Shown here piece after piece: positions 1-7,766 of a stretch of DNA of 16,899 nucleotides. The translations under genes and the position numbers were made by a program. The stretch comes from Caldisericota bacterium (GTDB lineage: Bacteria; Caldisericota; JANLFM01): the NCBI GenBank assembly GCA_024655865.1, contig JANLFM010000026.1, positions 1 through 16,899 of the forward strand, written 5' to 3'. A model generated the notes under the pieces. It saw only the letters and a list, made by a program, of their open reading frames with translations. It was not told the origin of the DNA and did not search any database. How positions within the stretch are numbered: the first letter of the stretch is position 1; each line of letters opens with the position of its first letter.

Positions 1-352
1 GATCCTCCTGCCTTTCCTCGCTTTCCTTGAGGAACCTGGAAAGTTTCTCCTCAAAGGATTGCTCGGGAATGCGCGTCCTCGCCTGGTGATTTTCTGAAAC
101 GCGCGGCTTCTTAGAAGTTTCCTTAGCTTGCTTGATGGAGAGATCTGGCCTCCCCATTTTATCAAAGCCCACTACTTTTACCCTGACCGTTTGCCCCTCA
201 GAGAGAAATTCCCGAACGTCCTTCACGTAGCAATCAGCGATCTGGGAAATATGCACCAGCCCTGTTACTCCATCAGGAAGCCTCACGAAGGCACCAAAAG
301 AAGTGATCTTGGTAACTGTCCCCTCTAACACAGCGCCAATTTCTAATGACAA
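1..352 (-). CDS. S1 RNA-binding domain protein (YabR/GSP13-like), 3' end cut by window
   Basis: The minus-strand frame from 352 to the window edge encodes about 117 residues beginning MSLEIGAVLEGTVTKITSFG. The first ~70 residues are a typical S1 (OB-fold) RNA-binding domain: G-x-V-x-x-I-x-x-F-G-A-F-V near the start, then G-L-V-H-I-S-Q-I, then the closing V-K-V-V-G-F-D. A charged tail rich in Lys, Arg and Glu follows and runs off the window. The start is a TTG at 352-350, chosen because a strong GGAGG lies nine bases upstream and no in-frame ATG precedes the S1 fold. Single-S1 proteins of this kind often sit beside divIC in Gram-positive bacteria, as here, and are thought to bind ribosomes or RNA. 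A promoter-like sequence lies directly upstream, so the gene may be expressed apart from the hydroxylase operon. The family call is firm; the exact role is not known. Confidence 0.85.
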   Translation of the reverse strand, partial: MSLEIGAVLEGTVTKITSFGAFVRLPDGVTGLVHISQIADCYVKDVREFLSEGQTVRVKVVGFDKMGRPDLSIKQAKETSKKPRVSENHQARTRIPEQSFEEKLSRFLKESEERQED

Positions 353-388
353 CTTCCAGTTCCTCCAGGAAACTTACAGATTTTGCCC

Positions 389-418
389 ATTATAAAAGAA
401 GGAAAGGGAGGAATTCAA
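389..418 (-). promoter_or_regulatory. Sigma-A/sigma-70-type promoter for the S1-domain gene
   Basis: On the minus strand a perfect TATAAT (394-389) is preceded by TTGAAT (418-413) with an 18-base spacer. The predicted transcript would start about 30 bases upstream of the TTG start. The -35 box overlaps the end of the divIC-like gene, which would give the S1-domain gene independent expression. This is seen by eye only. Confidence 0.55.
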
Positions 419-813
419 CGGAAAATCGAGGAAAAAAACCGAGAGAGAGTTTTGTAAATGCGCACCAGGAAGTTTTCCGGGGAAGGGGGAGGTACAGTTT
501 CCGTGGGGGTCAGAGTCGGAGAGAGGCGGTAAACCGTTTCCCCGGGCTTGACCATCCCCAACTGCTCCCGGGCGAGTTTCTCCATCAGGGATTCGGAATC
601 GGATTGGATCAAAAGCCTCTGGTTCTCCTGCTCCTCTTTTTCCAGAGCTAACTTTTCCGCTTCCGCCTGAGCCAGTTCCTGTTCTGCCTGCATATAGGCT
701 TCCACCCTCTGATAAAGCTGGTAGAGGGAAAAGCCCAGGACAAGGACCAGCGCGATAATCAGGATATCCCGGAAATTATTCTTTTTTCTTGCCTTCCTCT
801 TTTCCTTTTTCAT
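415..813 (-). CDS. DivIC/FtsB-family septum formation initiator
   Basis: The 132-residue product has a basic cytoplasmic start rich in Lys and Arg. One membrane segment follows (residues ~14-35), then a Glu/Gln/Ala-rich coiled coil (~36-75), then the family's closing motif around E-K-L-A-R-E-Q-L-G-M-V-K-P-G-E (~77-92). This is the layout of DivIC/FtsB proteins, small bitopic proteins that join FtsL and DivIB/FtsQ to activate septal wall synthesis. The C-terminus carries a Pro/Thr-rich stretch (residues ~98-112) and an aromatic/basic tail beyond the usual domain. The gene starts 3 bases after the stop of the molybdopterin subunit gene, with only a weak GGGG before the ATG, so it is probably co-transcribed with the hydroxylase genes. 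That is an unusual partner for a division gene. The family assignment is good; which of the two names applies depends on the lineage. Confidence 0.85.
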   Translation of the reverse strand: MKKEKRKARKKNNFRDILIIALVLVLGFSLYQLYQRVEAYMQAEQELAQAEAEKLALEKEEQENQRLLIQSDSESLMEKLAREQLGMVKPGETVYRLSPTLTPTETVPPPSPENFLVRIYKTLSRFFSSIFR

Positions 814-816
814 CCC

Positions 817-3123
817 CTAAATTTTTCCCAAAAGGCGAAGGACGCTTTCCGCCGTAAAAGGAGCCTTCTTGAGCTGGATCCCTAAAGCATCGTAAACGGC
901 GTTGGCCACAGCGGGAAGGGGGCCATTGATGCAGATTTCTGCCACGCTCTTTGCCCCGAAGGGCCCGGAGGGTTCGTGCGTCTCGACCAGGATGACCTCA
1001 ATTTCCGGGATATCCAGGGACGAGAGCACCTTGTAATCCAAAAAGTTTGGATTAAGCGGCATCCCCCGAGTATTAAAGACCAATCCCTCAGAGAGGGCAA
1101 ATCCCAAACCGTTCACGATGGAACCAATGATTTGCCCCCTGGTCAATTGGGGGTTTACAGCCACCCCGCAATCCACAGCAGCTACATAAAGGATGGGGGT
1201 AATTTTCCCCGTCCTCGTATCCACTTCCACCTCCACAAAATGAGCCGCGAAGGGAGGGGGGGAGACCTCGGAAACGTGCGAAGCAGTTGCCTGGATCTGC
1301 CTTTGATCCGCCATGTAGAAGGAGCGGAGGCCGATTTCCTCTAAAGTAAGGGTTTTCCCTGTCCCCACCTCTTTTACCAGACCATCCTCAATAACCAGAT
1401 CTCCGGAAGCCCCGAGGAGAATGTGGGCGACTGTCAGGATCTGTTCCTTCACCTTCCGGGCTGCTTTCCTCACCGCTTCCCCGGAAAGGTAGGTAGTGCT
1501 TGAAGCGTAAGCTCCTTTATCGAAGGGAGTGAAGTCCGTGTCCGAGGAATAGACAGTGATATTCTTCACAGGAATTCCAATTTCCTCACAGGCGATCTGG
1601 GCCAGTATGGTATCGGAGCCCGTTCCCAAATCCGTGGCTCCCACAAGCAAAAGGAAGGAACCGTCCTCGTTCATCTTGATCGTAGCCGAGGCCATGTCCA
1701 CCAGGGGAATGGCTGATCCCTGCATCATGATGGCCATGCCGTAGCCCCGATAAATTCCCGGAGCCACCTCCCTGGGAAGGCTCCTCTTCTTTTCCCACTC
1801 GAATAGCTCCCTGCCATTTTCGATGCACTCCTCAAGCCCGCAGGACTCCACAGTTTGGGGCACCCCTTCCCTTCCTTCTCCCAATTTCTTGAAGATCGGG
1901 GAAGTTTCCCCGGGGCGGATGTGGTTCTTCTGCCTGAGGATGAGGGGGTCGATTCCCATCTTGCGCGCCAGCTCGTCAATGGCGCACTCTAAAGCGAAAT
2001 ACCCCTCTGTAGCCCCGTATCCCCGGTAGGCTCCGGCCACGGGAAGGTTGGTGTAAACCACGTTCCCGGTAAAGCGCACGTTCTCCGCCTTATTGTAAAG
2101 AGGAAGGGTCTTGCTCCCGGCGTTAAAAAAGACCGTGGGGCCGTGAGCACCATAAGCCCCGGTGTTGCTCAAAATGTCCATCTCTATAGCCTTAAGCATC
2201 CCCTCCTTATCCGCTCCCAGGCGCACCTTAACCTTCATGGGGTGCATGGTGCGCGAGGAGACGAACTCCTCCTCCCGGGTGAGTTCCAGGCGCGCTGGCC
2301 TTTTCGTCTTCAAGGTCGCCAGGGCCACGAGATCCTCGATCAGGACCTCCTGCTTGGCGCCAAATCCTCCCCCGATGCGCGGCTTAATCACCCGGATTTT
2401 GGAAATTGGAATTCCCAGAAGGAAGGACAAAATTCTTCGCGCATGAAAGGGAACCTGGGTGGAGGAGCGGATAACTAACTTCCCCCGCTCATCCAGATAA
2501 GCGATGGCGATGTGCGCTTCCATGGGACAATGCTGCGCATACTGGGTCTCCCAGATACCTTCCACCACAAAATCGGAGTCTCTCAGGGCCTGATCCACGT
2601 CCCCGATTTCCAAATCCACGTGGGAGACGATGTTCCTTGAAGGATCGTGGGCTCCCTGGATTTCGGGCTCATCGTGGATCACGGGAGCCCCATCTTTCAG
2701 GGCATCTTCGGGGTCGAGAATTGCCGGCAGTTCCTCGTATTCCACCTTGATCAAAGAAAGGGCCTCTTCCGCAATGCTCAGGCTCTCAGCGAAGACCGCG
2801 GCCACCCTGTCCCCTACGAAGCGCACCTTCTTATCGAAAATGAAGGAATCGTAAGGGGAAGGTTCAGGGTATCCCTGTCCCGCCGTAGTGTAAGCTTTCC
2901 TGGGGACGTTCTTGTAAGTGAAAACAGCCTCCACCCCCTTAAGCTTCTCGGCTTCTGAGGCGTTAATCTCCTTAATCAGTGCGTGAGCATAAGGGGAGCG
3001 CAGGATTTTCCCGTAGAGCATTCCCGGAAGGGAAAAGTCGTCCGTGAAGACTGGCTGACCCGTGACCAGAGCCCGACCATCAACTTTCTCCACATCCTGT
3101 CCCACAACCCGGTATTTTTTCAT
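817..3123 (-). CDS. Molybdenum hydroxylase, molybdopterin-binding large subunit (xanthine dehydrogenase family)
   Basis: The 768-residue protein holds the molybdenum cofactor and would hydroxylate a purine, N-heterocycle or aldehyde using water. It has the N-terminal a/b hammerhead domain (residues ~10-130), then the Mo-cofactor domains with GGGFGAK (251-257), AYRGYG (365-370) and, near the end, G-A-K-S-V-A-E with E729 at the place of the catalytic glutamate. A longer in-frame ORF begins at 3192. The start at 3123 is preferred because MKKYRVVGQ matches the family start, a GGAGGAG lies just upstream, and ATGA at 3123-3120 overlaps the stop of the 2Fe-2S subunit gene. It is the third gene of a FAD/FeS/Mo operon, so it would work as a heterotrimeric enzyme complex. 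The substrate cannot be decided. The loop AYRGYG is that of xanthine dehydrogenase and hydroxybenzoyl-CoA reductase-type enzymes, not the selenylated-Cys loop of CO dehydrogenase. Confidence 0.9.
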   Translation of the reverse strand: MKKYRVVGQDVEKVDGRALVTGQPVFTDDFSLPGMLYGKILRSPYAHALIKEINASEAEKLKGVEAVFTYKNVPRKAYTTAGQGYPEPSPYDSFIFDKKVRFVGDRVAAVFAESLSIAEEALSLIKVEYEELPAILDPEDALKDGAPVIHDEPEIQGAHDPSRNIVSHVDLEIGDVDQALRDSDFVVEGIWETQYAQHCPMEAHIAIAYLDERGKLVIRSSTQVPFHARRILSFLLGIPISKIRVIKPRIGGGFGAKQEVLIEDLVALATLKTKRPARLELTREEEFVSSRTMHPMKVKVRLGADKEGMLKAIEMDILSNTGAYGAHGPTVFFNAGSKTLPLYNKAENVRFTGNVVYTNLPVAGAYRGYGATEGYFALECAIDELARKMGIDPLILRQKNHIRPGETSPIFKKLGEGREGVPQTVESCGLEECIENGRELFEWEKKRSLPREVAPGIYRGYGMAIMMQGSAIPLVDMASATIKMNEDGSFLLLVGATDLGTGSDTILAQIACEEIGIPVKNITVYSSDTDFTPFDKGAYASSTTYLSGEAVRKAARKVKEQILTVAHILLGASGDLVIEDGLVKEVGTGKTLTLEEIGLRSFYMADQRQIQATASHVSEVSPPPFAAHFVEVEVDTRTGKITPILYVAAVDCGVAVNPQLTRGQIIGSIVNGLGFALSEGLVFNTRGMPLNPNFLDYKVLSSLDIPEIEVILVETHEPSGPFGAKSVAEICINGPLPAVANAVYDALGIQLKKAPFTAESVLRLLGKI

Positions 3124-3593
3124 TTTCTCTCCTCCCTGAGGAGCTCCGCTGCCCTCTCTATGGCCTCGATCTGCTGCACGTAGCCCGTGCACCGGCAGAT
3201 GTTCCCGGAAAGCTCTTCCTCAATTTCCTCCCTGGAAGGGTTAGGGTCCCTATCGAGCAGGGCTTTGGCCACAAGCAGGATCCCCGGGATGCAGTATCCA
3301 CACTGCACAGCCCCATTCTCCAGGAAAGCTCTCTGGAGTGGATGAAGGTTCTCCATGTCCCCCAGGGATTCTATGGTCTCCACCTCCCGCCCTTCCACGC
3401 GCCCGATCAAAATTGTGCAGGAGGGAACAGGAACCCCGTCCAGAAGCACGGTGCAGGCACCGCAAGAGCCATCCCGGCAGTTGCTCCCCTTAACCTCGTA
3501 ATTCCCCTCTCTCCTTAAAACTTCAAAGAGGCTCTCCCCGGGATGCACATTGAAGGAAACTTCTTTATGATTAAGCTTGAATTGAACTCTCAT
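3120..3593 (-). CDS. Molybdenum hydroxylase, 2Fe-2S iron-sulfur subunit
   Basis: The 157-residue subunit carries the two [2Fe-2S] clusters that pass electrons from the molybdenum site to FAD. All eight cluster cysteines are visible: C39, C44, C47 and C59 in the plant-ferredoxin-like N-terminal domain (motif C-x4-C-G-A-C), and C98, C101, C133 and C135 in the C-terminal helical domain (Q-C-G-Y-C and C-R-C-T-G-Y). The length is normal for this family (CoxS/HcrC/XdhC types). The gene overlaps the FAD subunit gene upstream by 23 bases and the Mo subunit gene downstream by 4 bases (ATGA), a sign of translational coupling and of fixed subunit ratios. Confidence 0.95.
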   Translation of the reverse strand: MRVQFKLNHKEVSFNVHPGESLFEVLRREGNYEVKGSNCRDGSCGACTVLLDGVPVPSCTILIGRVEGREVETIESLGDMENLHPLQRAFLENGAVQCGYCIPGILLVAKALLDRDPNPSREEIEEELSGNICRCTGYVQQIEAIERAAELLREERK

Positions 3594-4431
3594 ATTTTCC
3601 CTTGATCTCCCTAAGGTTTTCCTCTAAGAGAACTCCCGCCAGGTGTTTGCGGAATTCCTTCGAGATGCGGAAGTCCGATTCCACAGGCGCACTTTCCCTG
3701 AGCATGGCGCAAGCTTCTCCGATCACACCCTCGCTGAGCTCCTTTCCTTCAAGAAGTCCCTCGATTTCCTCAAGCTCCAGAGGAAAGCCCGGCCGCGCTC
3801 CCAGAAAGATCCTAGCATGCTCAATTTTTCCTTCCCTGAAGTGCAAGCTGACTGCCTGATTGAGGAGGGGGATGTCCACCTCCGTGCGGGTGAAGCGCCG
3901 GTAAGAAAAATAACGGCCCTTACTTTGAGGAATCAGGACCTTGGTGATGAGCGCTCGCCTCAGGACCTCCCGAAAATCCCCCTCGTAAAATTCCCTGAGC
4001 TCAAAAACCCTATATTTGCCGTCAAAGATCCCTATTTTACTTTCAAGTCCTAAAAAAAGGGCGGGAAGGTCGCTCCAGGGATAAGCCCGGGCCAGCGATC
4101 CGCCCACCGTGATCACTCCCCTGAGAAGCGGTGTGGCGATAGCCTTCAAGGCAGGCTTTAAGGAATCCGGAGCCACATTTTCTAAAGCCTCGTTCTCCAA
4201 AAGCTCCCTGATTGTAACCATGGCTCCCACCTCTAAAGTACCCTCTTCCGATTTGATGAATTTCAGGGGAAGATGATCCAACCCAATGAGGTACCTCGCT
4301 TCTTTCCGCTCCCTCCAGGTTAAATCCAGCCCCCCTCCCACAAGCTGGGCATGAGGGTAGTGCTTCAGAAGGAGACCATGTGCCTCTTCCAGCTCTCTGG
4401 GGGCATAAAATTCCACAACTTCCTTGAGCAT
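3571..4431 (-). CDS. Molybdenum hydroxylase, FAD-binding medium subunit
   Basis: The 286-residue subunit would bind FAD and hand electrons from the 2Fe-2S clusters to an external acceptor. It has the two FAD-contact motifs of the CoxM/XdhB family: VGGGLDL at residues 31-37 and T-V-G-G-S-L-A-R-A-Y-P-W-S-D at 108-121, the latter close to the consensus TVGGNIAxAxPxxD. A C-terminal CO dehydrogenase flavoprotein-type domain follows (~170-275). There is no extra 4Fe-4S loop of the hydroxybenzoyl-CoA reductase kind, judged by length and lack of cysteines. It is the first gene of the operon and has a strong AAGGAGGAG just before its ATG. The start region faces the DUF554 gene across a 93-base divergent spacer. 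Confidence 0.92.
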   Translation of the reverse strand: MLKEVVEFYAPRELEEAHGLLLKHYPHAQLVGGGLDLTWRERKEARYLIGLDHLPLKFIKSEEGTLEVGAMVTIRELLENEALENVAPDSLKPALKAIATPLLRGVITVGGSLARAYPWSDLPALFLGLESKIGIFDGKYRVFELREFYEGDFREVLRRALITKVLIPQSKGRYFSYRRFTRTEVDIPLLNQAVSLHFREGKIEHARIFLGARPGFPLELEEIEGLLEGKELSEGVIGEACAMLRESAPVESDFRISKEFRKHLAGVLLEENLREIKGKYESSIQA

Positions 4432-4442
4432 AACTCCTCCTT

Positions 4443-4460
4443 GGCCCTCAACCTGAGGCC
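4443..4460. promoter_or_regulatory. Small inverted repeat in the divergent promoter region
   Basis: GGCCCTCA and TGAGGCC form a 7-bp stem with one bulged C and a 3-base loop, 12 bases upstream of the FAD subunit start. It lies in the 93-base spacer (4432-4524) between two divergent transcription units. It could be an operator or a leader hairpin. I see no convincing -10/-35 pair in this spacer. Confidence 0.25.
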
Positions 4461-4524
4461 TGTATTTAATGCTATTTTCCTTCCCCCGCTTGCTTTTGGC
4501 AATATTTTTTCCTAAATTTCTCTT

Positions 4525-5226
4525 ATGATCGGAACCCTGGCAAACACCGCCTCCATAATCGCAGGATCGCTTTTGGGCTACTTCGCTGGAAAGAGGATCA
4601 AGGCCGCGGGCTCTCCCTTGCTCACTCAGGCCATGGGCCTCCTCACCCTGATTTTGGGATTGCAGATGGCTTTAAAGGCCAACTCCTCCGCACTGATGCT
4701 CACCCTCCTTCTTTCTTTAGTTTTGGGCGGTCTCATCGGTGAACTCTTGCACATCGAGGAATTCCTGGAAAAAGTGGGAGAGAAGGTCAGCTCCCGGTTC
4801 AAATTCCAGGGGGACGGGATTGCCCGGGGTTTTGTGGCAGCCAGCCTCCTTGTCTGCGTTGGGCCCATGGCCATTTTGGGTTCTCTGGCTGACGGCTTAA
4901 AAGGGGATTACCAGCTCCTGCTTCTAAAATCGATCATGGACGGCACGGCCTCCATCTTCCTGACAAGTACCCTGGGCATCGGGGTGCTCTTTTCCGCAAT
5001 TCCCCTTTTTCTCTACCAGGGATCTCTTACCCTGCTGGCACGCCTTTTCGCCGCCCAGCTCCCGGAAAGCCTGATCCTCTGTCTCACTGTTGTGGGAGGA
5101 GCCCTGATCGTCCTTTTGGGTTTCAACTTCCTGGGAATAAAAAAATTCAAGGTAGCCAACTTTCTCCCTGCCCTGCTTCTGGCTCCCTTTTTCCAGATCC
5201 TTTTTGAAAGGCTCATTCCCGGATGA
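4525..5226 (+). CDS. DUF554 family integral membrane protein
   Basis: The 233-residue protein is almost entirely hydrophobic, with about six or seven membrane segments. It begins M-I-G-T-L-A-N-T-A-S-I-I-A-G-S-L-L-G, the hallmark start of the DUF554 (YdfK/YqgA) family. Later family features are the G-x-L-I-G-E segment near residue 70 and V-G-P-M-A-I-L-G-S-L-x-D-G around residues 112-125. The function is not established; a transport or channel role is usually assumed. Its last four bases (ATGA, 5223-5226) overlap the start of the LigD-type polymerase gene, so the two are probably translated together, although there is no obvious functional link. No clear Shine-Dalgarno site precedes the ATG; TTCTCTT lies there instead. 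Confidence 0.85.
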   Translation: MIGTLANTASIIAGSLLGYFAGKRIKAAGSPLLTQAMGLLTLILGLQMALKANSSALMLTLLLSLVLGGLIGELLHIEEFLEKVGEKVSSRFKFQGDGIARGFVAASLLVCVGPMAILGSLADGLKGDYQLLLLKSIMDGTASIFLTSTLGIGVLFSAIPLFLYQGSLTLLARLFAAQLPESLILCLTVVGGALIVLLGFNFLGIKKFKVANFLPALLLAPFFQILFERLIPG

Positions 5227-6152
5227 AGGAGGACAGGGTAAATTCTGCAAAAATTGAGGTAGAAGGGCGCAAGTTGGAGATCACCCATCCGGAAAAATTG
5301 CTCTTTTCCGATCCCCCGTTAAGCAAAATTGAGATCGTGGAGTACTTCCTGGAAATCGGCCCTTATATCCTTCCCCACCTCAAAGACCGTCCCCTGACCA
5401 TTTGGGCCCATCCGGAAGGAATAGAAAAACCGGGCTACATCATGAAGGAAGCTCCTCAAGGCCGACCAGAATGGGTGAGAACCTGGTCCTACTTCTCCGA
5501 AAGCCGCGGGGACTTGATCGACTGGGTAATCGCTGATGACCTTCCCACCTTAATTTACCTCGTGAACTTAGGATGCCTGGACTTTCACCCCTGGCTTTCC
5601 CGAACCGACCTTCCGGATTTCCCGGACTTCGTGGTCTTCGACCTGGACCCCGAGCCTGAGGCGGAATTTAGAGACCTCATCCAAGTGGCCTTTCTGATTA
5701 AGGAACTTTTAGGAAGCGTGGAGCTGGAAGTCTATCCCAAGACCTCAGGAGCGAGGGGACTGCACCTTTTTCTCCCCATCGAGAGGAACTACCGCTACGA
5801 GGTGATCCGGGAATTTGCCTTAAATATTTCCCTGATCCTGGATTTTAAGCACCCGGAGCTCATTGCCACGGAGTGGAAGAAGGAAAAAAGGCAGGGCAAA
5901 GTGCGCATCGATTACACCCAGAACTCCCTCGGGAAAACCATGGCCGCAGTTTACAGCATCCGCCCCAGGCCCGGAGCACCGGTCTCCTGCCCCCTGACCT
6001 GGGAGGAACTTGAAAAAATCCCAAATCCGGGGGATTATAACCTCTGGAAAATGAAGGAGAGATTGAAGAATAAGGAGGACCTCTTCCTTCCCGTCCTTTT
6101 AAAAAAGCAGAAATTGGAGCGCGCGCTTGAGGAACTGAAAGCAAATGTCTGA
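5223..6152 (+). CDS. ligD: Stand-alone LigD-type polymerase/primase domain protein (AEP superfamily)
   Basis: The 309-residue protein is a complete LigD polymerase (LigPol) domain with no ligase or phosphoesterase domain attached. The three catalytic aspartates of archaeo-eukaryotic primases are visible: D140 and D142 in V-F-D-L-D-P, and D230 in R-I-D-Y-T-Q-N (228-234). The nucleotide-binding S-G-A-R-G-L-H-L-F segment is at 175-183. The N-terminal THPEKLLF and the C-terminal P-G-A-P-V-S-C-P-L-T-W-E-E-L are also typical. In bacterial non-homologous end joining such enzymes fill or extend broken DNA ends, with a preference for ribonucleotides, together with Ku and a ligase. Neither ku nor an ATP-dependent ligase is in this window, so partners must be elsewhere or the protein acts alone. 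The gene symbol refers to the polymerase domain only. It overlaps the DUF554 gene by 4 bases. Confidence 0.9.
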   Translation: MKEDRVNSAKIEVEGRKLEITHPEKLLFSDPPLSKIEIVEYFLEIGPYILPHLKDRPLTIWAHPEGIEKPGYIMKEAPQGRPEWVRTWSYFSESRGDLIDWVIADDLPTLIYLVNLGCLDFHPWLSRTDLPDFPDFVVFDLDPEPEAEFRDLIQVAFLIKELLGSVELEVYPKTSGARGLHLFLPIERNYRYEVIREFALNISLILDFKHPELIATEWKKEKRQGKVRIDYTQNSLGKTMAAVYSIRPRPGAPVSCPLTWEELEKIPNPGDYNLWKMKERLKNKEDLFLPVLLKKQKLERALEELKANV

Positions 6153-6215
6153 CTGGCATTTAAAGAAATCGAGGAGCAAGTCTTCAAGAGAAAATTTCCA
6201 TTCGGGGGTGATTTC

Positions 6216-7766
6216 ATGTCTTTTAAAATTTTGACCGGAGATGAAGCGGTCGCCTGGGGTGCAATTCATGCCGGGATCACCATCTCCACTGCTTACCCGG
6301 GAACTCCGGCCTCGGAAATCCAGGAGACCATCGCTTCCTCCGGCACGGGGACAAAGTATGTCTGGGCAGTGAACGAGAAGGTAGCTTACGAGAACGCCCT
6401 GGGCGCCTCATACGCCAACCAGAGGGCGCTCATCTCCATGAAGCACATCGGTTTAAACGTGGCCGCCGATCCTTTCATCAACAGCACCTTCACGGGTGTG
6501 AACGGAGGATTGGTCCTCGCTGTGGGTGATGACCCCAGTATGTACTCCTCCCAGAATGAGCAGGACTCCCGTTTTTACGCCCAGTTCGCCAAAACCTTCT
6601 CTATGGAGCCCTCCGATCCCCAGGAAGCTTACGAGATGACCATGGAGGCCTTCGAGATCTCGGAGCGACTGCGCCTCCCCGTGCTTTTGCGCCTGGTGAC
6701 CAGGCTCTGCTATGGGGAATCCCCGGTTCATTTGAAGGAGAACGGCAAGGGGAAAAACGAGCTCAAACTCGAAAAGGACGTTAGGCGCTGGGTGGTCGTT
6801 CCCTCTCACGCCAGGATGCTGCACAAGTCCCTGAACGAAAAGCAAAAGGTCCTCGAAGAGATCTCGGAGAACTCCCCCTTCAACTCCATGGTCTTGAAGT
6901 CAAAAAAACGGGGAATCATTGCCTCGGGAATTGCTTATGCCCACGCTATGGAGCACTGGGACGGGGAGACCTCCGTTTTAAAAATCGGCACCTATCCCCT
7001 GCCCATGAAGATGATCCGCAAGTTTATGGACTACTGCGGGGAAATCCTGGTGGTGGAGGAAGGAGAACCGATCATCGAGAAAGCCTTGGCTGAGCTCTCC
7101 CCTAAAGTCCACGGAAAGCTGGATGGGACCTTCCCCCGTCAGTGGGAGATGACCCCTGATCTGGTGGCCAAAGCCCTGCGCCTCCCCTACTCTCCCCCAA
7201 CGCCTGTGGAGAATCTTCCTCCCCGCTACCCCACCTTCTGCCCGGGATGCGGGTACAACTTCACCTTCAAGGCCTTGAAGAAGATCAATCCCCAGGTGAT
7301 CACGGGAGACATCGGCTGCTACTCCCTGGCGGTCTTCCCTCCCTTCGAGGCTATGGATACCACGGTGTGCATGGGCGCCTCCATCGGCATGGCTTTAGGA
7401 TTAGCCTATGTGGGAGTGAAGAAGCCCGTGGCCGTGATCGGGGACTCCACTTTCTTCCACGCCGGCCTTCCTGCCATGGTGGACGCCGTGCACAACAATG
7501 CGGACATCCTGGTTTTGATTATGGATAACGAGCTTGTGGCCATGACCGGAGGGCAGCCCACTCCCGCTTCTGCCGATGAGGGGAAAACGCCCGTGACCCT
7601 GGAGCAGGTGCTTACCGGCCTGGGTGTGACCTTTGACGTCTTGAACCCCTATCGCCCGGAGGAGGAGCTCCTTGCCAAATTCAAGGAAATGTTAGAAAAA
7701 CCGGGGCCTGTGGTTTTAATTTCCCGTTCTCCCTGCATTACCGAGGCCAAAAGGAGGGCAAAATGA
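6216..7766 (+). CDS. iorA: Indolepyruvate:ferredoxin oxidoreductase-like alpha subunit lacking the ferredoxin domain
   Basis: The 516-residue protein is the thiamine-diphosphate subunit of a 2-oxoacid:ferredoxin oxidoreductase. Such enzymes convert aryl pyruvates plus CoA to aryl-acetyl-CoA, CO2 and reduced ferredoxin. The N-terminal pyrimidine-binding half has P-G-T-P (28-31) and the N-E-K-V-A-Y-E segment with E54. The C-terminal half has C-P-G-C-G-Y-N (342-348) and the TPP motif from G409-D-S to N438. Most IorA proteins are about 600 residues or more and end in two [4Fe-4S] clusters. This one stops soon after S-R-S-P-C, and no ferredoxin gene follows. A GGGGGTG lies just before the ATG. The gene overlaps iorB by 4 bases (ATGA). 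The substrate is inferred from the IorA-type architecture only. Confidence 0.85.
   Translation: MSFKILTGDEAVAWGAIHAGITISTAYPGTPASEIQETIASSGTGTKYVWAVNEKVAYENALGASYANQRALISMKHIGLNVAADPFINSTFTGVNGGLVLAVGDDPSMYSSQNEQDSRFYAQFAKTFSMEPSDPQEAYEMTMEAFEISERLRLPVLLRLVTRLCYGESPVHLKENGKGKNELKLEKDVRRWVVVPSHARMLHKSLNEKQKVLEEISENSPFNSMVLKSKKRGIIASGIAYAHAMEHWDGETSVLKIGTYPLPMKMIRKFMDYCGEILVVEEGEPIIEKALAELSPKVHGKLDGTFPRQWEMTPDLVAKALRLPYSPPTPVENLPPRYPTFCPGCGYNFTFKALKKINPQVITGDIGCYSLAVFPPFEAMDTTVCMGASIGMALGLAYVGVKKPVAVIGDSTFFHAGLPAMVDAVHNNADILVLIMDNELVAMTGGQPTPASADEGKTPVTLEQVLTGLGVTFDVLNPYRPEEELLAKFKEMLEKPGPVVLISRSPCITEAKRRAK

Noticed and set aside
346-651. Plus-strand open frame opposite the divIC-like gene
   Set aside because: It is antisense to a well-supported gene and has no family-like sequence.
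3124-3192. N-terminal extension of the molybdopterin subunit (start at 3192)
   Set aside because: The extra 23 residues do not resemble the family and lie over the 3' end of the 2Fe-2S gene; the start at 3123 has a good ribosome site and family-like sequence.
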